Shown: positions 8,975 to 17,373 of the stretch, in pieces
Numbering within the stretch: the stretch's first letter is position 1
Layout: every line of letters starts with the position of its first letter
NCBI GenBank assembly: GCA_000227505.4
Contig: AGIF02000001.1
Location: forward strand, 1,384,035 to 1,448,034
Source: a gamma proteobacterium HIMB55
Lineage (GTDB): Bacteria > Pseudomonadota > Gammaproteobacteria > Pseudomonadales > Halieaceae
Direction: 5' to 3'
DNA length: 64,000 nt
The notes under the pieces: generated by a model
Told to the model about the DNA's origin: nothing
Databases searched by the model: none
What the model saw: the letters and a program-made list of their open reading frames with translations, nothing else
Position numbers and translations under genes: made by a program

Positions 8975-9787
8975 TCAGGAGTAGCGCGCAGACCGGCTTT
9001 CTGTGGCAAATGCGATTAGGCAAAGACCCGCTTGTTTTGCCATGTCGATTGCCGCTGATGTCGGTGCCGATACGGCCACCAAGACCGAAACGCCTGCCGT
9101 AGCTGCTTTACTCACCATTTCAAAACTAGCGCGGCTGCTGACAAGGACGAAGCCTTCGTTGGGATTCAACGCGCGCCAACCGAGAATCTTATCCAGAGCA
9201 TTGTGGCGCCCAACGTCTTCTCTCAAAGCAAGAATATCGCCATCAAGCGAGCACCACGCTGCTGCATGCGCCCCTCCTGTCTGCCTCGATACATCTTGCA
9301 AAGGACGAAGTCCAGCAAGCGCTCGGTTCAAGGCCACCTCTGATGGCACCTGAAAGTTAGACTCGGCAGAAGACACTGGCTTGATGTCGCGACTTAATTG
9401 ATCAATAGACTCGATGCCGCAGAGTCCACAACCACTTGGACCTGCCATTGAGCGCCGACGATCTTTTAATTTAAAGGCGGTCTCGTTTGATACCAAGGCA
9501 TTTACGTCGATACCGCTAGCGGCTTGGGTTATCTCAATGTCATAGATCGCAGAAGAAGCCCTGACAATACCCTCGCCAATGGCAAAACCCCGTATGAAAT
9601 CCTCAAGGTCAGCGGGTGTCGCCATCATGACCGCGTAAGAGATGCCGTTAAATGAGAGCGCCACAGGAACCTCACAAACGACGAGATCATCTGTCTCAAC
9701 CGAACCTGTATCGCTTGATAACGTCCGAGTAACTAAGACAGCAGAATCCGAAAGGCCGTGATCAGCCAACGACTGCTTCCTTAACAA
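8975..9787 (-). CDS. fdhD: Formate dehydrogenase sulfurtransferase FdhD
   Basis: A 270-residue FdhD. It passes sulfur from the cysteine desulfurase IscS to the molybdenum bis-MGD cofactor of formate dehydrogenase, without which the enzyme is inactive. Diagnostic segments are 'EVPVALSFNGISYAVMMATP', 'DLEDFIRGFAIGEGIV', and 'GPSGCGLCGIESIDQL' with the Cys-x-x-Cys transfer loop. 'EDVGRHNALDKILGW' and 'SSRASFEMVSKAATAG' are family hallmarks. The start is a TTG at 9787 that overlaps the end of fdsA by 26 bp, so it is translated as the last gene of the fds operon. Another nearby non-ATG start is possible. Confidence 0.95.
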   Translation of the reverse strand: MLRKQSLADHGLSDSAVLVTRTLSSDTGSVETDDLVVCEVPVALSFNGISYAVMMATPADLEDFIRGFAIGEGIVRASSAIYDIEITQAASGIDVNALVSNETAFKLKDRRRSMAGPSGCGLCGIESIDQLSRDIKPVSSAESNFQVPSEVALNRALAGLRPLQDVSRQTGGAHAAAWCSLDGDILALREDVGRHNALDKILGWRALNPNEGFVLVSSRASFEMVSKAATAGVSVLVAVSAPTSAAIDMAKQAGLCLIAFATESRSARYS

Positions 9788-12620
9788 ATTGCTTTTGTTT
9801 GCGGTCGAAGGATTTCTGACGCTCCTGCCACTCTGATGGCTGAGATACGCGTGTTACCTGTACGGCCGTAACTTTGTATTCCGGACAATTTGTCGCCCAA
9901 TCAGAGTTGTCGGTAGTAATGACGTTGGCACCTGAAACCGGGTGGTGGAAAGTCGTGTAAACCACACCAGGGCGCACGCGCTGCGATAACTTGGCTCGCA
10001 GCACCGTATCACCAATTCGACTAGAGATACCCACCCAGTCTCCCTCGCAAATACCCCGCTCCTGCGCATCCTCTGGATGGATCTCCAAGACATCCTCGTC
10101 ATGCCAGGCTGAATTCTCCGTACGACGCGTTTGTGCGCCCACGTTGTACTGACTCAGTATACGCCCGGTCGTCATAATGAGCGGGAATCGCCGCGTGCAG
10201 CGCTCGTCCGTTGGCACATACTCGGTCACGATGAACTGACCGAGACCACGCGTGAAGGTCTCCTCGTGCATGGTCGGCGTCCCTGAATGGTCCTCATCGG
10301 TACAAGGCCACTGAACGCTGCCCAGCCGCTCAATTTTCTCGTAAGTCACACCACTGAAGGTCGGCGTGAGTGCAGCAATCTCCTGCATGATTTGCTCTGG
10401 GCTCTCATAGTCCCAATCGCAGCCCAGCGCCTGCGCGAGACCCAGTGTTGCCTGCCAGTCAGCTTTACCACCGAGCGGCTCCATTGCCTTGCGAACTCGA
10501 GAGATCCGTCGCTCAGCATTCGTGAACGTCCCATCCTTCTCGAGGAACGATGATCCGGGAAGGAATACGTGTGCGAACTTTGCCGTCTCATTCAGGAAAA
10601 TATCTTGAACAATCAAACATTCCATCGACGACAGTGCGGCTTCGACGTGCTGAGTGTTGGGATCTGACTGTGCGATATCCTCACCTTGGCAGTACAAGCC
10701 TTTGAAACCACCAGAGAGCGCTTCTTCGAACATATTGGGTATGCGGTGACCCGGCTCTGGATCGAGTGTGACGCCCCAAGCTGATTCAAATGTGCCCCGA
10801 ACCTCATTGTTACTGACGGGCCTGTAACCCGGTAGCTCATGTGGGAACGAGCCCATGTCGCACGAGCCCTGCACATTGTTCTGCCCACGAAGTGGGTTTA
10901 CACCGACACCGCGGCGGCCAATGTTGCCGGTTAGCATAGCGAGGTTCGCTATGCCCATGACCGTTGTTGAGCCCTGACTGTGCTCAGTGACACCCAAACC
11001 GTAGTAGATCGCCGAGTTACCACCTGTCGCGTAGAGTCGCGCTGCCGCACGTACATCATCTGCGTGTACGCCCGTATGCGCTTCCATTGCCTCTGGTGAG
11101 TTCTCTGGCTGCTGGATAAAGGTCAACCAGTTAGTGAATGCCACCTTTTCACAGCGAGCATCGACAAACTCCTGATCGACTAGACCTTCGTCGACAATGG
11201 TATGCGCGATCGCATTCAGCAGCGCTACGTTGGCACCCGGTCTCACTGGCAGGTGGAAATCACTCTTGATATGCGGTGCACCCACTAATTCAATACGACG
11301 AGGATCAATCACGATCAGGCGAGCACCTTCTCGCAAGCGGCGCTTCAAGCGCGAGCCGAATACCGGGTGCGCTTCGGTGGGGTTAGCCCCCATCACAACA
11401 ATCACGTCCGCGTCAGCTACCGACGCAAAATCCTGAGTTCCAGCAGACTCGCCAAGCGTTTGCTTCAAACCGTATCCGGTTGGGGAATGACAGACGCGCG
11501 CGCAGGTATCAACGTTGTTATTGCCAAAGCCCGTTCGCACCATCTTTTGGACGAGCCAGACCTCTTCATTGGTGCAGCGCGATGAAGAAATAGCACCGAT
11601 GCTTTTCTGACCGTACTTTTCTTGGATACCGCGAAGTCGTGAGGCCGCAAAAGACAGCGCCTCATCCCAACTCACCTTCTTCCAAGGTTCATCAATCGAA
11701 TCTCGGACCATTGGCTCGGTCATACGGTCTTTGTGCGTTGCATAACCGAAAGCGAAGCGACCTTTGACGCAGGCATGCCCCTCGTTCGCTTTACCGTCCT
11801 TCCATGGGGTCATGCGAATGACTTCTTGTCCACGCATCTCTGCCTTGAAGCCGCAGCCAACACCGCAATAGGCACAGGTCGTAGTCACCGAGTGTTCTGG
11901 AATACCACTCTCGATAATACTGTTCTCGGTGAGGGTTGCCGTTGGGCAGGCTGCGACACAGGCGCCGCATGAGACGCAGTCGGAACCGAGAAAATCGGTG
12001 TCAGTGCCCACACTCACGCGTGAATCAAAACCGCGGCCCGAAATGGTTAGCGCAAAGGTGCCCTGCTGCTCCTCACAGGCACGTACGCAGCGCGAGCAGA
12101 CAATACACTTCGATGAGTCGAAGGTGAAATACGGACTACTCTCGTCCTTCTCGAGCTGGGTGTGATTTTCGCCGGCAAATCCGTAGCGCACGTCGCGCAA
12201 ACCAACTTCACCTGCGGTTGATTGCAACTCACAGTCTCCATTTGTCGGGCAGGTCAGGCAATCGAGTGGGTGATCACTGATGTACAGCTCCATCACGCCA
12301 CGACGGATCTTTGCAAGCTGATCGCTTTGCGTTGTCACCGACATTCCCGCCTCAACAGGCGTGGTGCATGACGAGGGGTAACCGCGTCGACCTTCAATCT
12401 CAACCAGACAAACTCGGCACGAGCCAAAAGACTCGAGGCTGTCTGTCGCGCACAGTTTCGGCACTTTGATTCCGGCTTCGAAGGCAGCTCGCATCACCGA
12501 GGTGCCCTCTGCTACTGTCACCTCCCGTCCATCAATCGTCAGGGTGACCGTGGCATCAGATTTCGACTCGGGTGTACCGAAATCCGCTTGGGGCTGATAG
12601 AACTCAACCATGCTATTCAT
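9762..12620 (-). CDS. fdsA: NAD-dependent formate dehydrogenase, alpha (molybdenum) subunit
   Basis: The 952-residue catalytic subunit oxidises formate to CO2 and passes electrons to FdsB/FdsG and NAD+. Cluster ligands are all visible: a [2Fe-2S] site at Cys57/68/71/85, a His117-Cys121-Cys124-Cys130 [4Fe-4S] site, two ferredoxin-like [4Fe-4S] sets at Cys172-182 and Cys215-225, and the Mo-domain [4Fe-4S] at Cys249/252/256/284. The active site reads 'CARVCHSPTGYG', so the Mo ligand is Cys377 next to His378 and not selenocysteine. The C-terminus is a molydopterin-dinucleotide-binding domain ('TTFHHPVSGANVITTD'). The ATG overlaps the end of fdsB by 4 bp (translational coupling). It is a cytoplasmic, soluble complex of the Cupriavidus/Rhodobacter type. 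Confidence 0.97.
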   Translation of the reverse strand: MNSMVEFYQPQADFGTPESKSDATVTLTIDGREVTVAEGTSVMRAAFEAGIKVPKLCATDSLESFGSCRVCLVEIEGRRGYPSSCTTPVEAGMSVTTQSDQLAKIRRGVMELYISDHPLDCLTCPTNGDCELQSTAGEVGLRDVRYGFAGENHTQLEKDESSPYFTFDSSKCIVCSRCVRACEEQQGTFALTISGRGFDSRVSVGTDTDFLGSDCVSCGACVAACPTATLTENSIIESGIPEHSVTTTCAYCGVGCGFKAEMRGQEVIRMTPWKDGKANEGHACVKGRFAFGYATHKDRMTEPMVRDSIDEPWKKVSWDEALSFAASRLRGIQEKYGQKSIGAISSSRCTNEEVWLVQKMVRTGFGNNNVDTCARVCHSPTGYGLKQTLGESAGTQDFASVADADVIVVMGANPTEAHPVFGSRLKRRLREGARLIVIDPRRIELVGAPHIKSDFHLPVRPGANVALLNAIAHTIVDEGLVDQEFVDARCEKVAFTNWLTFIQQPENSPEAMEAHTGVHADDVRAAARLYATGGNSAIYYGLGVTEHSQGSTTVMGIANLAMLTGNIGRRGVGVNPLRGQNNVQGSCDMGSFPHELPGYRPVSNNEVRGTFESAWGVTLDPEPGHRIPNMFEEALSGGFKGLYCQGEDIAQSDPNTQHVEAALSSMECLIVQDIFLNETAKFAHVFLPGSSFLEKDGTFTNAERRISRVRKAMEPLGGKADWQATLGLAQALGCDWDYESPEQIMQEIAALTPTFSGVTYEKIERLGSVQWPCTDEDHSGTPTMHEETFTRGLGQFIVTEYVPTDERCTRRFPLIMTTGRILSQYNVGAQTRRTENSAWHDEDVLEIHPEDAQERGICEGDWVGISSRIGDTVLRAKLSQRVRPGVVYTTFHHPVSGANVITTDNSDWATNCPEYKVTAVQVTRVSQPSEWQERQKSFDRKQKQFVKEAVVG

Positions 12621-14176
12621 ACTGCCACCTCGTAGTGATTGTCTGTGACGTTAAAATCTTCTGGAAACTGATTCATCGCGCTCTTGACGGGTAATGGCGT
12701 TAACCCACCCATGGCGCAGAGTGATGCTTGCTCCATGGTCTCGCAGAGATCGTGAAGTAAAATCAAATCGTCGCTTGTCGCAGTATCAGCGCAAACGCGA
12801 TCGAGTACTTCTCGACCACGAACGGCGCCAATCCGACACGGCGTGCACTTACCGCAGGATTCTTTTGCACAAAAATCCATTGCAAAGTGCGCCTGCTTAG
12901 CCATATCAACCGTGTCATCAAAGACCACAATGCCACCGTGTCCCAGCATGCCCCCGATGGCCGAGAGTGCTTCGTACGTGAGGGCCACATCGAGTTGATC
13001 GGCGGAGAGGTAGGCACCTAGTGGTCCCCCAACCTGTACAGCTTTTACAGGCCGTCCAGACCGCGTTCCTTCGCCCCATGCGTCAATGATCTCGCGCAGA
13101 GAAACGCCAAAAGGCACTTCGATCAAACCACCGCATTTCACATTACCTGCTAACTGGATGGGTAAGGTTCCAGTAGAGCGATCGACACCGTGACGTGCGT
13201 ACTCCTCGCCGCCATCAGCCAGAATCGATGTGATGGAGGCAAGTGTGAGCACATTATTGACAACCGTCGGCTGTCCAAAGAGACCTTCAATCGCAGGAAG
13301 CGGCGGTTTCGCTCTCACGACACCCCGCTTTCCCTCGAGACTATTTAGAAGCGCCGTCTCTTCACCGCATATATAGGAGCCAGCACCCATGCGCACCTCT
13401 AGCTTAAATGCAGCATCCGAGCCGCAGATATTCTTACCGAGGTAACCCGCTTGTTCCGCGATATCAATCGCTGCTTCCAAGGCTTGCTGAGCTTTGGGGT
13501 ATTCGGATCTAAGATAGATGTATCCATGAGTCGCACCGACACCGAGACCGGCAATGGTCATTCCCTCGATTAGCTGAAAAGGATCCGCCTCCATGATCAA
13601 TCGGTCGGCAAAGGTACCGGAGTCACCCTCGTCTGCGTTACAGACAATGTATTTCTGTGCGGAATGTGTATCGAGAACTGTCTGCCATTTGATGCCCGTT
13701 GGGAATGCAGCCCCACCGCGTCCGCGCAAGCCTGATGACTTTACTTCATCGACAATTGCTTGAGGAGATAACGCAAGCGCACGCTCTAGACCTTGATAGC
13801 CTCCAAGCGCCTGATAATTTTCAAGGCTTGTTGGTACACCGAGACCGCAACGCTTGAACGTGATACGTGTTTGTCCTCTGAACCACGGGATCTCTGTGGT
13901 TGGACCAAGATACCGCTCATGACTGTGAGCACCCGTCTCAAGGCTCTCAATAATACTTGGCACATCGGAAACTTTGACCGCCCCAAATGCGATGCGCTCC
14001 GCATCCATTTCGACCTCAACCAATGGCTCAAGACCAAAGGCACCACGGGAGCCATTGCGGATAACCTCAAGCTCAACCCCCATGGCCTCTGCGGCGCTGT
14101 TAAAGGCTGCGGCAACGCGGTCTGCACCTACGGCAACAGCCGTTGTGTCTTGCGGGATAAAGATAGAAATCGTCAT
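12617..14176 (-). CDS. fdsB: NAD-dependent formate dehydrogenase, beta (flavin, NAD-binding) subunit
   Basis: A 519-residue NuoF-like subunit carrying FMN, the NAD+ site and one [4Fe-4S] cluster. Visible are the FMN/NAD glycine loop 'SGLRGRGGAAFPTGIKW', 'CNADEGDSGTFADR', 'GAGSYICGEETALLNSLEG', and the cluster ligands in 'CAKESCGKCTPCRIG' with a later Cys in 'MEQASLCAMGG'. The first 120 residues form the thioredoxin-like extension usual for FdsB. It hands electrons from FdsA to NAD+. It overlaps fdsG by 4 bp upstream and fdsA by 4 bp downstream. Confidence 0.96.
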   Translation of the reverse strand: MTISIFIPQDTTAVAVGADRVAAAFNSAAEAMGVELEVIRNGSRGAFGLEPLVEVEMDAERIAFGAVKVSDVPSIIESLETGAHSHERYLGPTTEIPWFRGQTRITFKRCGLGVPTSLENYQALGGYQGLERALALSPQAIVDEVKSSGLRGRGGAAFPTGIKWQTVLDTHSAQKYIVCNADEGDSGTFADRLIMEADPFQLIEGMTIAGLGVGATHGYIYLRSEYPKAQQALEAAIDIAEQAGYLGKNICGSDAAFKLEVRMGAGSYICGEETALLNSLEGKRGVVRAKPPLPAIEGLFGQPTVVNNVLTLASITSILADGGEEYARHGVDRSTGTLPIQLAGNVKCGGLIEVPFGVSLREIIDAWGEGTRSGRPVKAVQVGGPLGAYLSADQLDVALTYEALSAIGGMLGHGGIVVFDDTVDMAKQAHFAMDFCAKESCGKCTPCRIGAVRGREVLDRVCADTATSDDLILLHDLCETMEQASLCAMGGLTPLPVKSAMNQFPEDFNVTDNHYEVAV

Positions 14177-14628
14177 ACCTCACCCCCGTCTGCAACGAGA
14201 CCCTGCAAGTCAGCTGCTTCCACACGCCCATGAACAACATCACCTACACGGATCGATGGCCCGCATGCACAGTTGCCTAAGCAGTAAACGCGCTCCAATC
14301 TGAAAGCGCCCGAAGAGTGAGTTTCACCGAACTCAACGCCGAGCGCTTGAGGGGCCTGGGATTCTAGTTCTCGCGAACCCACCGCCTGGCAGGCCTCGGC
14401 ACAGCAGATTTGCACAGCGCGGCTGGCGGCCGGTTGATCACGAAAATCATGGTAAAAACTGATCACGCCATGAACCTCAGCCGCTGAGAGCGAGAAAACC
14501 TCGGCTAACTGAGCATGGGAATCAGCAGGGATGAACCCAAGGCGGTCTTGCACCTCGTGCAAACAAGGCAATAAACCACCCGCCTCGGCCGCGTGCTTGG
14601 TCGCTATATCGTGAACAACTTCATTCAT
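14173..14628 (-). CDS. fdsG: NAD-dependent formate dehydrogenase, gamma subunit
   Basis: A 151-residue NuoE-like [2Fe-2S] subunit. Ligands are the Cys pair in 'ICCAEACQAVG' and the pair in 'YCLGNCACGPSI'. 'LLPCLHEVQDRLGFIP' and 'VHGVISFYHDFRD' are conserved in this family. I start at the ATG at 14628; an ORF continues to 14691, but the added 21 residues do not look like the family. It is the first gene of the fds operon, so the promoter should lie in the gap up to 15003. Confidence 0.94.
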   Translation of the reverse strand: MNEVVHDIATKHAAEAGGLLPCLHEVQDRLGFIPADSHAQLAEVFSLSAAEVHGVISFYHDFRDQPAASRAVQICCAEACQAVGSRELESQAPQALGVEFGETHSSGAFRLERVYCLGNCACGPSIRVGDVVHGRVEAADLQGLVADGGEV

Positions 14629-15003
14629 ACATTGTCGGTAAAGCCGTCGTGTGCAGACGTGATTTACCTTCCCCCCTGTTTTTTGGAGCAACGACTCTCA
14701 GACCGGCCGTTTGTTATCAATTATTGCGCGGATGGTAGCAACGTCAAACACCCTGTACTACAACGTTTTTGTGGTAGTTCTCCCTTTTTTTCAAAGAGTC
14801 AGATTAACCACACGAGGATAAAAAGCTGGGGGCGAAAAAACAGAGATTTCTTGGCCGATTTTGCGATCAAATAAATGAGATAAATTTGTGAACAGATTGT
14901 CTAAAGCCACCAGTATGAGCGCCCTCTCACAGACGGAAGATTGCTGTGGCAATTTCTAGGCGCGGTTACTTTGCGATGCCCCTGCGATTACCCTGGGATG
15001 ACC
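14629..15003. other. AT-rich leader region of the fds operon
   Basis: This roughly 375-base gap between fdsG and the SRAP gene, which lies upstream on the same strand, holds no convincing gene. It contains A/T-rich runs around 14780-14895 that should carry the fds promoter. I could not pick a confident -35/-10 pair or an operator. No fdsR-type LysR regulator gene is next to it. Confidence 0.4.
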
Positions 15004-15615
15004 TTAGAAAAGCGTCCCTTGAGGATCAGTAGAAGCACTCTCTTGAGTCGGTAAAGATAGCTCAGGAGAGTCAAGTCTCGCGCTGTTAACCCGAGTGGAA
15101 ACTTGGTGAAAAGCGACCGGATAATCAGTAAGACAATCTTCAGCCGGTGCACTCGCCAACCACCCTGCGGCGGTTTGCGCCGTTAATAAAACGGGCTGCC
15201 GATGATGAATATGCTCGATATCAGGCTGAGCTGCTGTCGTTACAATCGCGCAACCGCTCGACGGGTGATAAACGCCAGCGAAGCGCATCAGCTCTCCCTC
15301 TCTGTGGTGATACCAGGGTTGCTTATTTTTTGCCGAGCGCTGCCATTCATACCAGCCATCCGCTAGGAATACGCACCGCAGGCTGCCCTTGAAAGACGGC
15401 TTTTCGTCCAAAGTTTCCAGTCGCGCATTGAACAAATGCATCGGCGTCGTGGCCCACGGCGGAGATAGTGACCACGGCATCATGGTGTAGCCATCAAGTC
15501 GCGTCTCCACTAAGACATCAGACTGCGGCGCAATGTTGTACCTGTCTGGAACCTCGAATTTCAGCGCCGCCAAATCCGGTTTATTCGAAGCGGTGAGTGT
15601 GTAACGCCCGCACAT
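15004..15615 (-). CDS. SRAP (HMCES/YedK) family abasic-site protein
   Basis: A 203-residue SOS-response-associated peptidase family protein. The protein starts MCGRYTL, which places the catalytic Cys2 at the N-terminus after Met removal. It also has 'RYNIAPQSDVLVE' (the conserved N of the DNA-protein crosslink site), 'FNARLETLDEKPSFKG' (NxR..E), 'DGWYEWQ' and 'HHRQPVLL'. Proteins of this family form a thiazolidine crosslink to abasic sites in single-stranded DNA and protect them from error-prone repair. It has the usual length and stands as a single gene. Confidence 0.92.
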   Translation of the reverse strand: MCGRYTLTASNKPDLAALKFEVPDRYNIAPQSDVLVETRLDGYTMMPWSLSPPWATTPMHLFNARLETLDEKPSFKGSLRCVFLADGWYEWQRSAKNKQPWYHHREGELMRFAGVYHPSSGCAIVTTAAQPDIEHIHHRQPVLLTAQTAAGWLASAPAEDCLTDYPVAFHQVSTRVNSARLDSPELSLPTQESASTDPQGTLF

Positions 15616-15673
15616 AGCTCAGATACCTCTCTAAATCCGCCACTTCATTCTGAGAAGCGATACCAGACCGCGC

Positions 15674-16546
15674 TCACAAGGCCGACTCAAACACCGAGAG
15701 CGTCTTTGCCCAAGCGACTTCCGCCGAGGCCTCGTCATACACCCGAGAGTCCAACACGCACCATCCGTGTAGCGCCCCCTCGAAGACCGTCACCTCCGCT
15801 GTGAGTCCCTCTTTAGCAAAGGTCTCGCGCAGTACGGACTTGTCATCAGGGTTGCGCTCGTCATCGTTCTCGGCGAGAGCAATCAGGAATTGACCGTTCA
15901 TTTTGGAAATCAGGCGATGTGGACTGTCATCGTCTTCCGTTGCCAATGACACCGGGTGGTAGGCACAGCCTGCGCCAATTCGATCCGAGCGCTCTGCAGC
16001 CGCACGCATCACCATGGGACCGCCCATGCAATAGCCCATAGTCCCTATCGGTCTTGAAGCATCCACGGCACTTTGCGCATCAAGCCAATCGACAAAGGCC
16101 CGTGCGTCAGCTCTGTGAGTCTCAGGCGATAAATTTCGGTACATCGGCAGTACTTTTTTCTGAGTCGATGCATCTTGGAAACTCTCACCGGTCTCAACCA
16201 CAGGCGCCACCGCATCGCGGTAATAAGGGTTAATGCAAAGTACGGCGTACCCGCTCTCTGCCAGTCGCGTCGTCATTGCCCTGAAAGAGGCTCTCAACGC
16301 CAGAATGTCAGGCCAGACCAAAACAGCTGGGTGCTTACCTTCAATTGGATGAACAAAGAATGCGTCGCAGCTGCCGTCTGGGGTTGCAATGGTGACGTCA
16401 GAGCTAGATACCGACTTCGCATTTGCCACGGGTGGCAGTGAAAACGCCACCGCAGCACCCGCCGCCAAGGTGTTAAATTCGCGCCGAGTAATAGCATCCG
16501 AATTACCAGCTTGCGCTGCATCTTGAACCGTATTCTCATCACACAT
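15674..16546 (-). CDS. Dienelactone hydrolase family protein with Tat signal
   Basis: A 290-residue alpha/beta hydrolase of the DLH family. Catalytic residues fit the family: nucleophile Cys in 'GYCMGGPM', an acid in 'LAENDDERNP' and His in 'ALHGWCV'. Residues 21-45 include 'TRREFNTLAAGAAVAFSLPP', a twin-arginine signal followed by ANA, so the enzyme is probably exported folded to the periplasm. That is unusual, since classic dienelactone hydrolases are cytoplasmic enzymes of the chlorocatechol pathway. The ATG at 16546 is preceded by AGAGGGG at good distance; an upstream ATG at 16588 lacks this. Substrate unknown. Confidence 0.88.
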   Translation of the reverse strand: MCDENTVQDAAQAGNSDAITRREFNTLAAGAAVAFSLPPVANAKSVSSSDVTIATPDGSCDAFFVHPIEGKHPAVLVWPDILALRASFRAMTTRLAESGYAVLCINPYYRDAVAPVVETGESFQDASTQKKVLPMYRNLSPETHRADARAFVDWLDAQSAVDASRPIGTMGYCMGGPMVMRAAAERSDRIGAGCAYHPVSLATEDDDSPHRLISKMNGQFLIALAENDDERNPDDKSVLRETFAKEGLTAEVTVFEGALHGWCVLDSRVYDEASAEVAWAKTLSVFESAL

Positions 16547-16665
16547 GCGAATCGCCCCTCTGGGTACTAGCCTCAACGACCAGTACACACCAAGCTGAGG
16601 AAGCTAATCAAGCGCATCGGCTCGAACGGCGAAGTCCAAACCATAGGCTTAGGTTTTCCAAAGCT

Positions 16666-16692
16666 AAAATGCCGACACAAGGTCGGCATTTT
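16666..16692. terminator. Bidirectional intrinsic terminator
   Basis: A perfect 11-bp stem, AAAATGCCGAC / GTCGGCATTTT, with a 5-nt loop and U-tracts in both directions. It sits between the tRNA-Arg region and the dienelactone-hydrolase gene, where both transcripts run on the minus strand, and should separate the two. Confidence 0.8.
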
Positions 16693-16697
16693 AGGCT

Positions 16698-16716
16698 TGG
16701 CCCGCCCGGAGAGATT
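16698..16716 (-). repeat. Partial copy of the tRNA-Arg 3' end
   Basis: TGGCCCGCCCGGAGAGATT is identical to 16828-16846, the CCA end, acceptor strand and half T-arm of the tRNA-Arg gene. It lies 130 bp downstream of it. A second tRNA-like fragment (TTCGAACTCC) recurs at 16768-16777, so the copy looks like a tRNA 3' half split by about 50 bp. Confidence 0.65.
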
Positions 16717-16795
16717 AGCGTCGGCTTCGCCTCCGTGGTCTCACTGCGTTCGACTCGAACTTGGGAGTTCGAACTCCTCTTTAATCCCATATAGC

Positions 16796-16818
16796 AAAAC
16801 GCCCCCTTACGGAGGCGC
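16796..16818 (-). terminator. Intrinsic terminator of tRNA-Arg
   Basis: On the minus strand GCGCCTCC-GTAA-GGGGGCG is followed by TTTT. The 7-bp stem has one mismatch. It begins 10 bp after the encoded CCA of the tRNA. Confidence 0.7.
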
Positions 16819-16827
16819 TTTGATATG

Positions 16828-16904
16828 TGGCCCGCCCGGAGAGATTCGAACTCCCGACACCCAGGTTCGAAGCCTGGTGCTCTATCCAGCTGAGCTACGG
16901 GCGG
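16828..16904 (-). tRNA. tRNA-Arg (anticodon UCG)
   Basis: The minus strand folds as a standard tRNA. The acceptor stem is CCGCCCG/CGGGCGG, the D-arm GCTC..GAGC and the anticodon stem CCAGG/CCTGG around loop CTTCGAA, which gives anticodon TCG and reads CGA. The T-arm is GGGAG-TTCGAAT-CTCTC, the discriminator G, and CCA is encoded (16828-16830). Length is 77 with CCA. It is followed by its own terminator. Confidence 0.95.
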
Positions 16905-17019
16905 AGCGGCTGTCACAATCGACAGGCGGCGAAGTCTATCATGACCTGCACGAACTGCCAGTAGCGCAATGCACTTTAGTTAGTGATACACTCGCGCCCG
17001 CCTCAGGGGAGGGTCCACC

Positions 17020-17373
17020 ATGAGTACCAATCGTAGCTACGTGTCAGCAACACTTACCGCAGATGAAAACAAAGCGGCAATCGAAGCGCACCTGCACGAA
17101 ATTTTGGAGCGCTCTCTCACTCCGATGGAACCGGGCCAAGCTAAAGTCTATATGGAACACACAGCGGTTCGCATGGCTGAGGAAGCTGGTGCAGGCGTGA
17201 CAACCTTCCAAATGGTCGAGGTGAAGCACGCGAACACCGCGTACATGATTCGCCTCGCAGTACTGACAAACGGCAGTGCCATTGGGCTTGATTTGATGGA
17301 TATGGAGAATGGACAGTTCTTTATCCCAGAAGTTTGCCCAGTTATCCCGCTTGAGACGCCAACCGTAAATTGA
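17020..17373 (+). CDS. Hypothetical protein
   Basis: I do not recognise this 117-residue soluble protein. It starts after a strong purine-rich site (AGGGGAGGG) and has a helical N-terminal half with 'AAIEAHLHEILERSLTPM', then a beta-rich part ending 'FFIPEVCPVIPLETPTVN'. No signal peptide or membrane helix is present. Its stop codon overlaps the TTG start of the following exporter gene by 4 bp, so the two are translationally coupled and it may be an accessory or regulator of that transporter. Confidence 0.7.
   Translation: MSTNRSYVSATLTADENKAAIEAHLHEILERSLTPMEPGQAKVYMEHTAVRMAEEAGAGVTTFQMVEVKHANTAYMIRLAVLTNGSAIGLDLMDMENGQFFIPEVCPVIPLETPTVN

Noticed and set aside
13793-14303. Long plus-strand ORFs opposite fdsB and fdsG
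   Set aside because: Shadow frames of strongly conserved genes on the other strand.
14593-14874. 93-codon plus-strand ORF upstream of fdsG
   Set aside because: Overlaps the start of fdsG antisense and runs into the AT-rich promoter region; no family resemblance.
16698-16846. Attachment sites of an integrated element at tRNA-Arg
   Set aside because: The two copies are only 130 bp apart with no integrase or cargo, so no element is present now.
16608-16916. 102-codon ORF on the minus strand over the tRNA-Arg gene
   Set aside because: Its protein is simply the tRNA and its terminator read as codons, a well-known annotation artefact.
16697-17023. 108-codon plus-strand ORF across the tRNA region
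   Set aside because: Antisense to the tRNA and its repeat copy, overlaps the start of the next real gene, with no coding signal.
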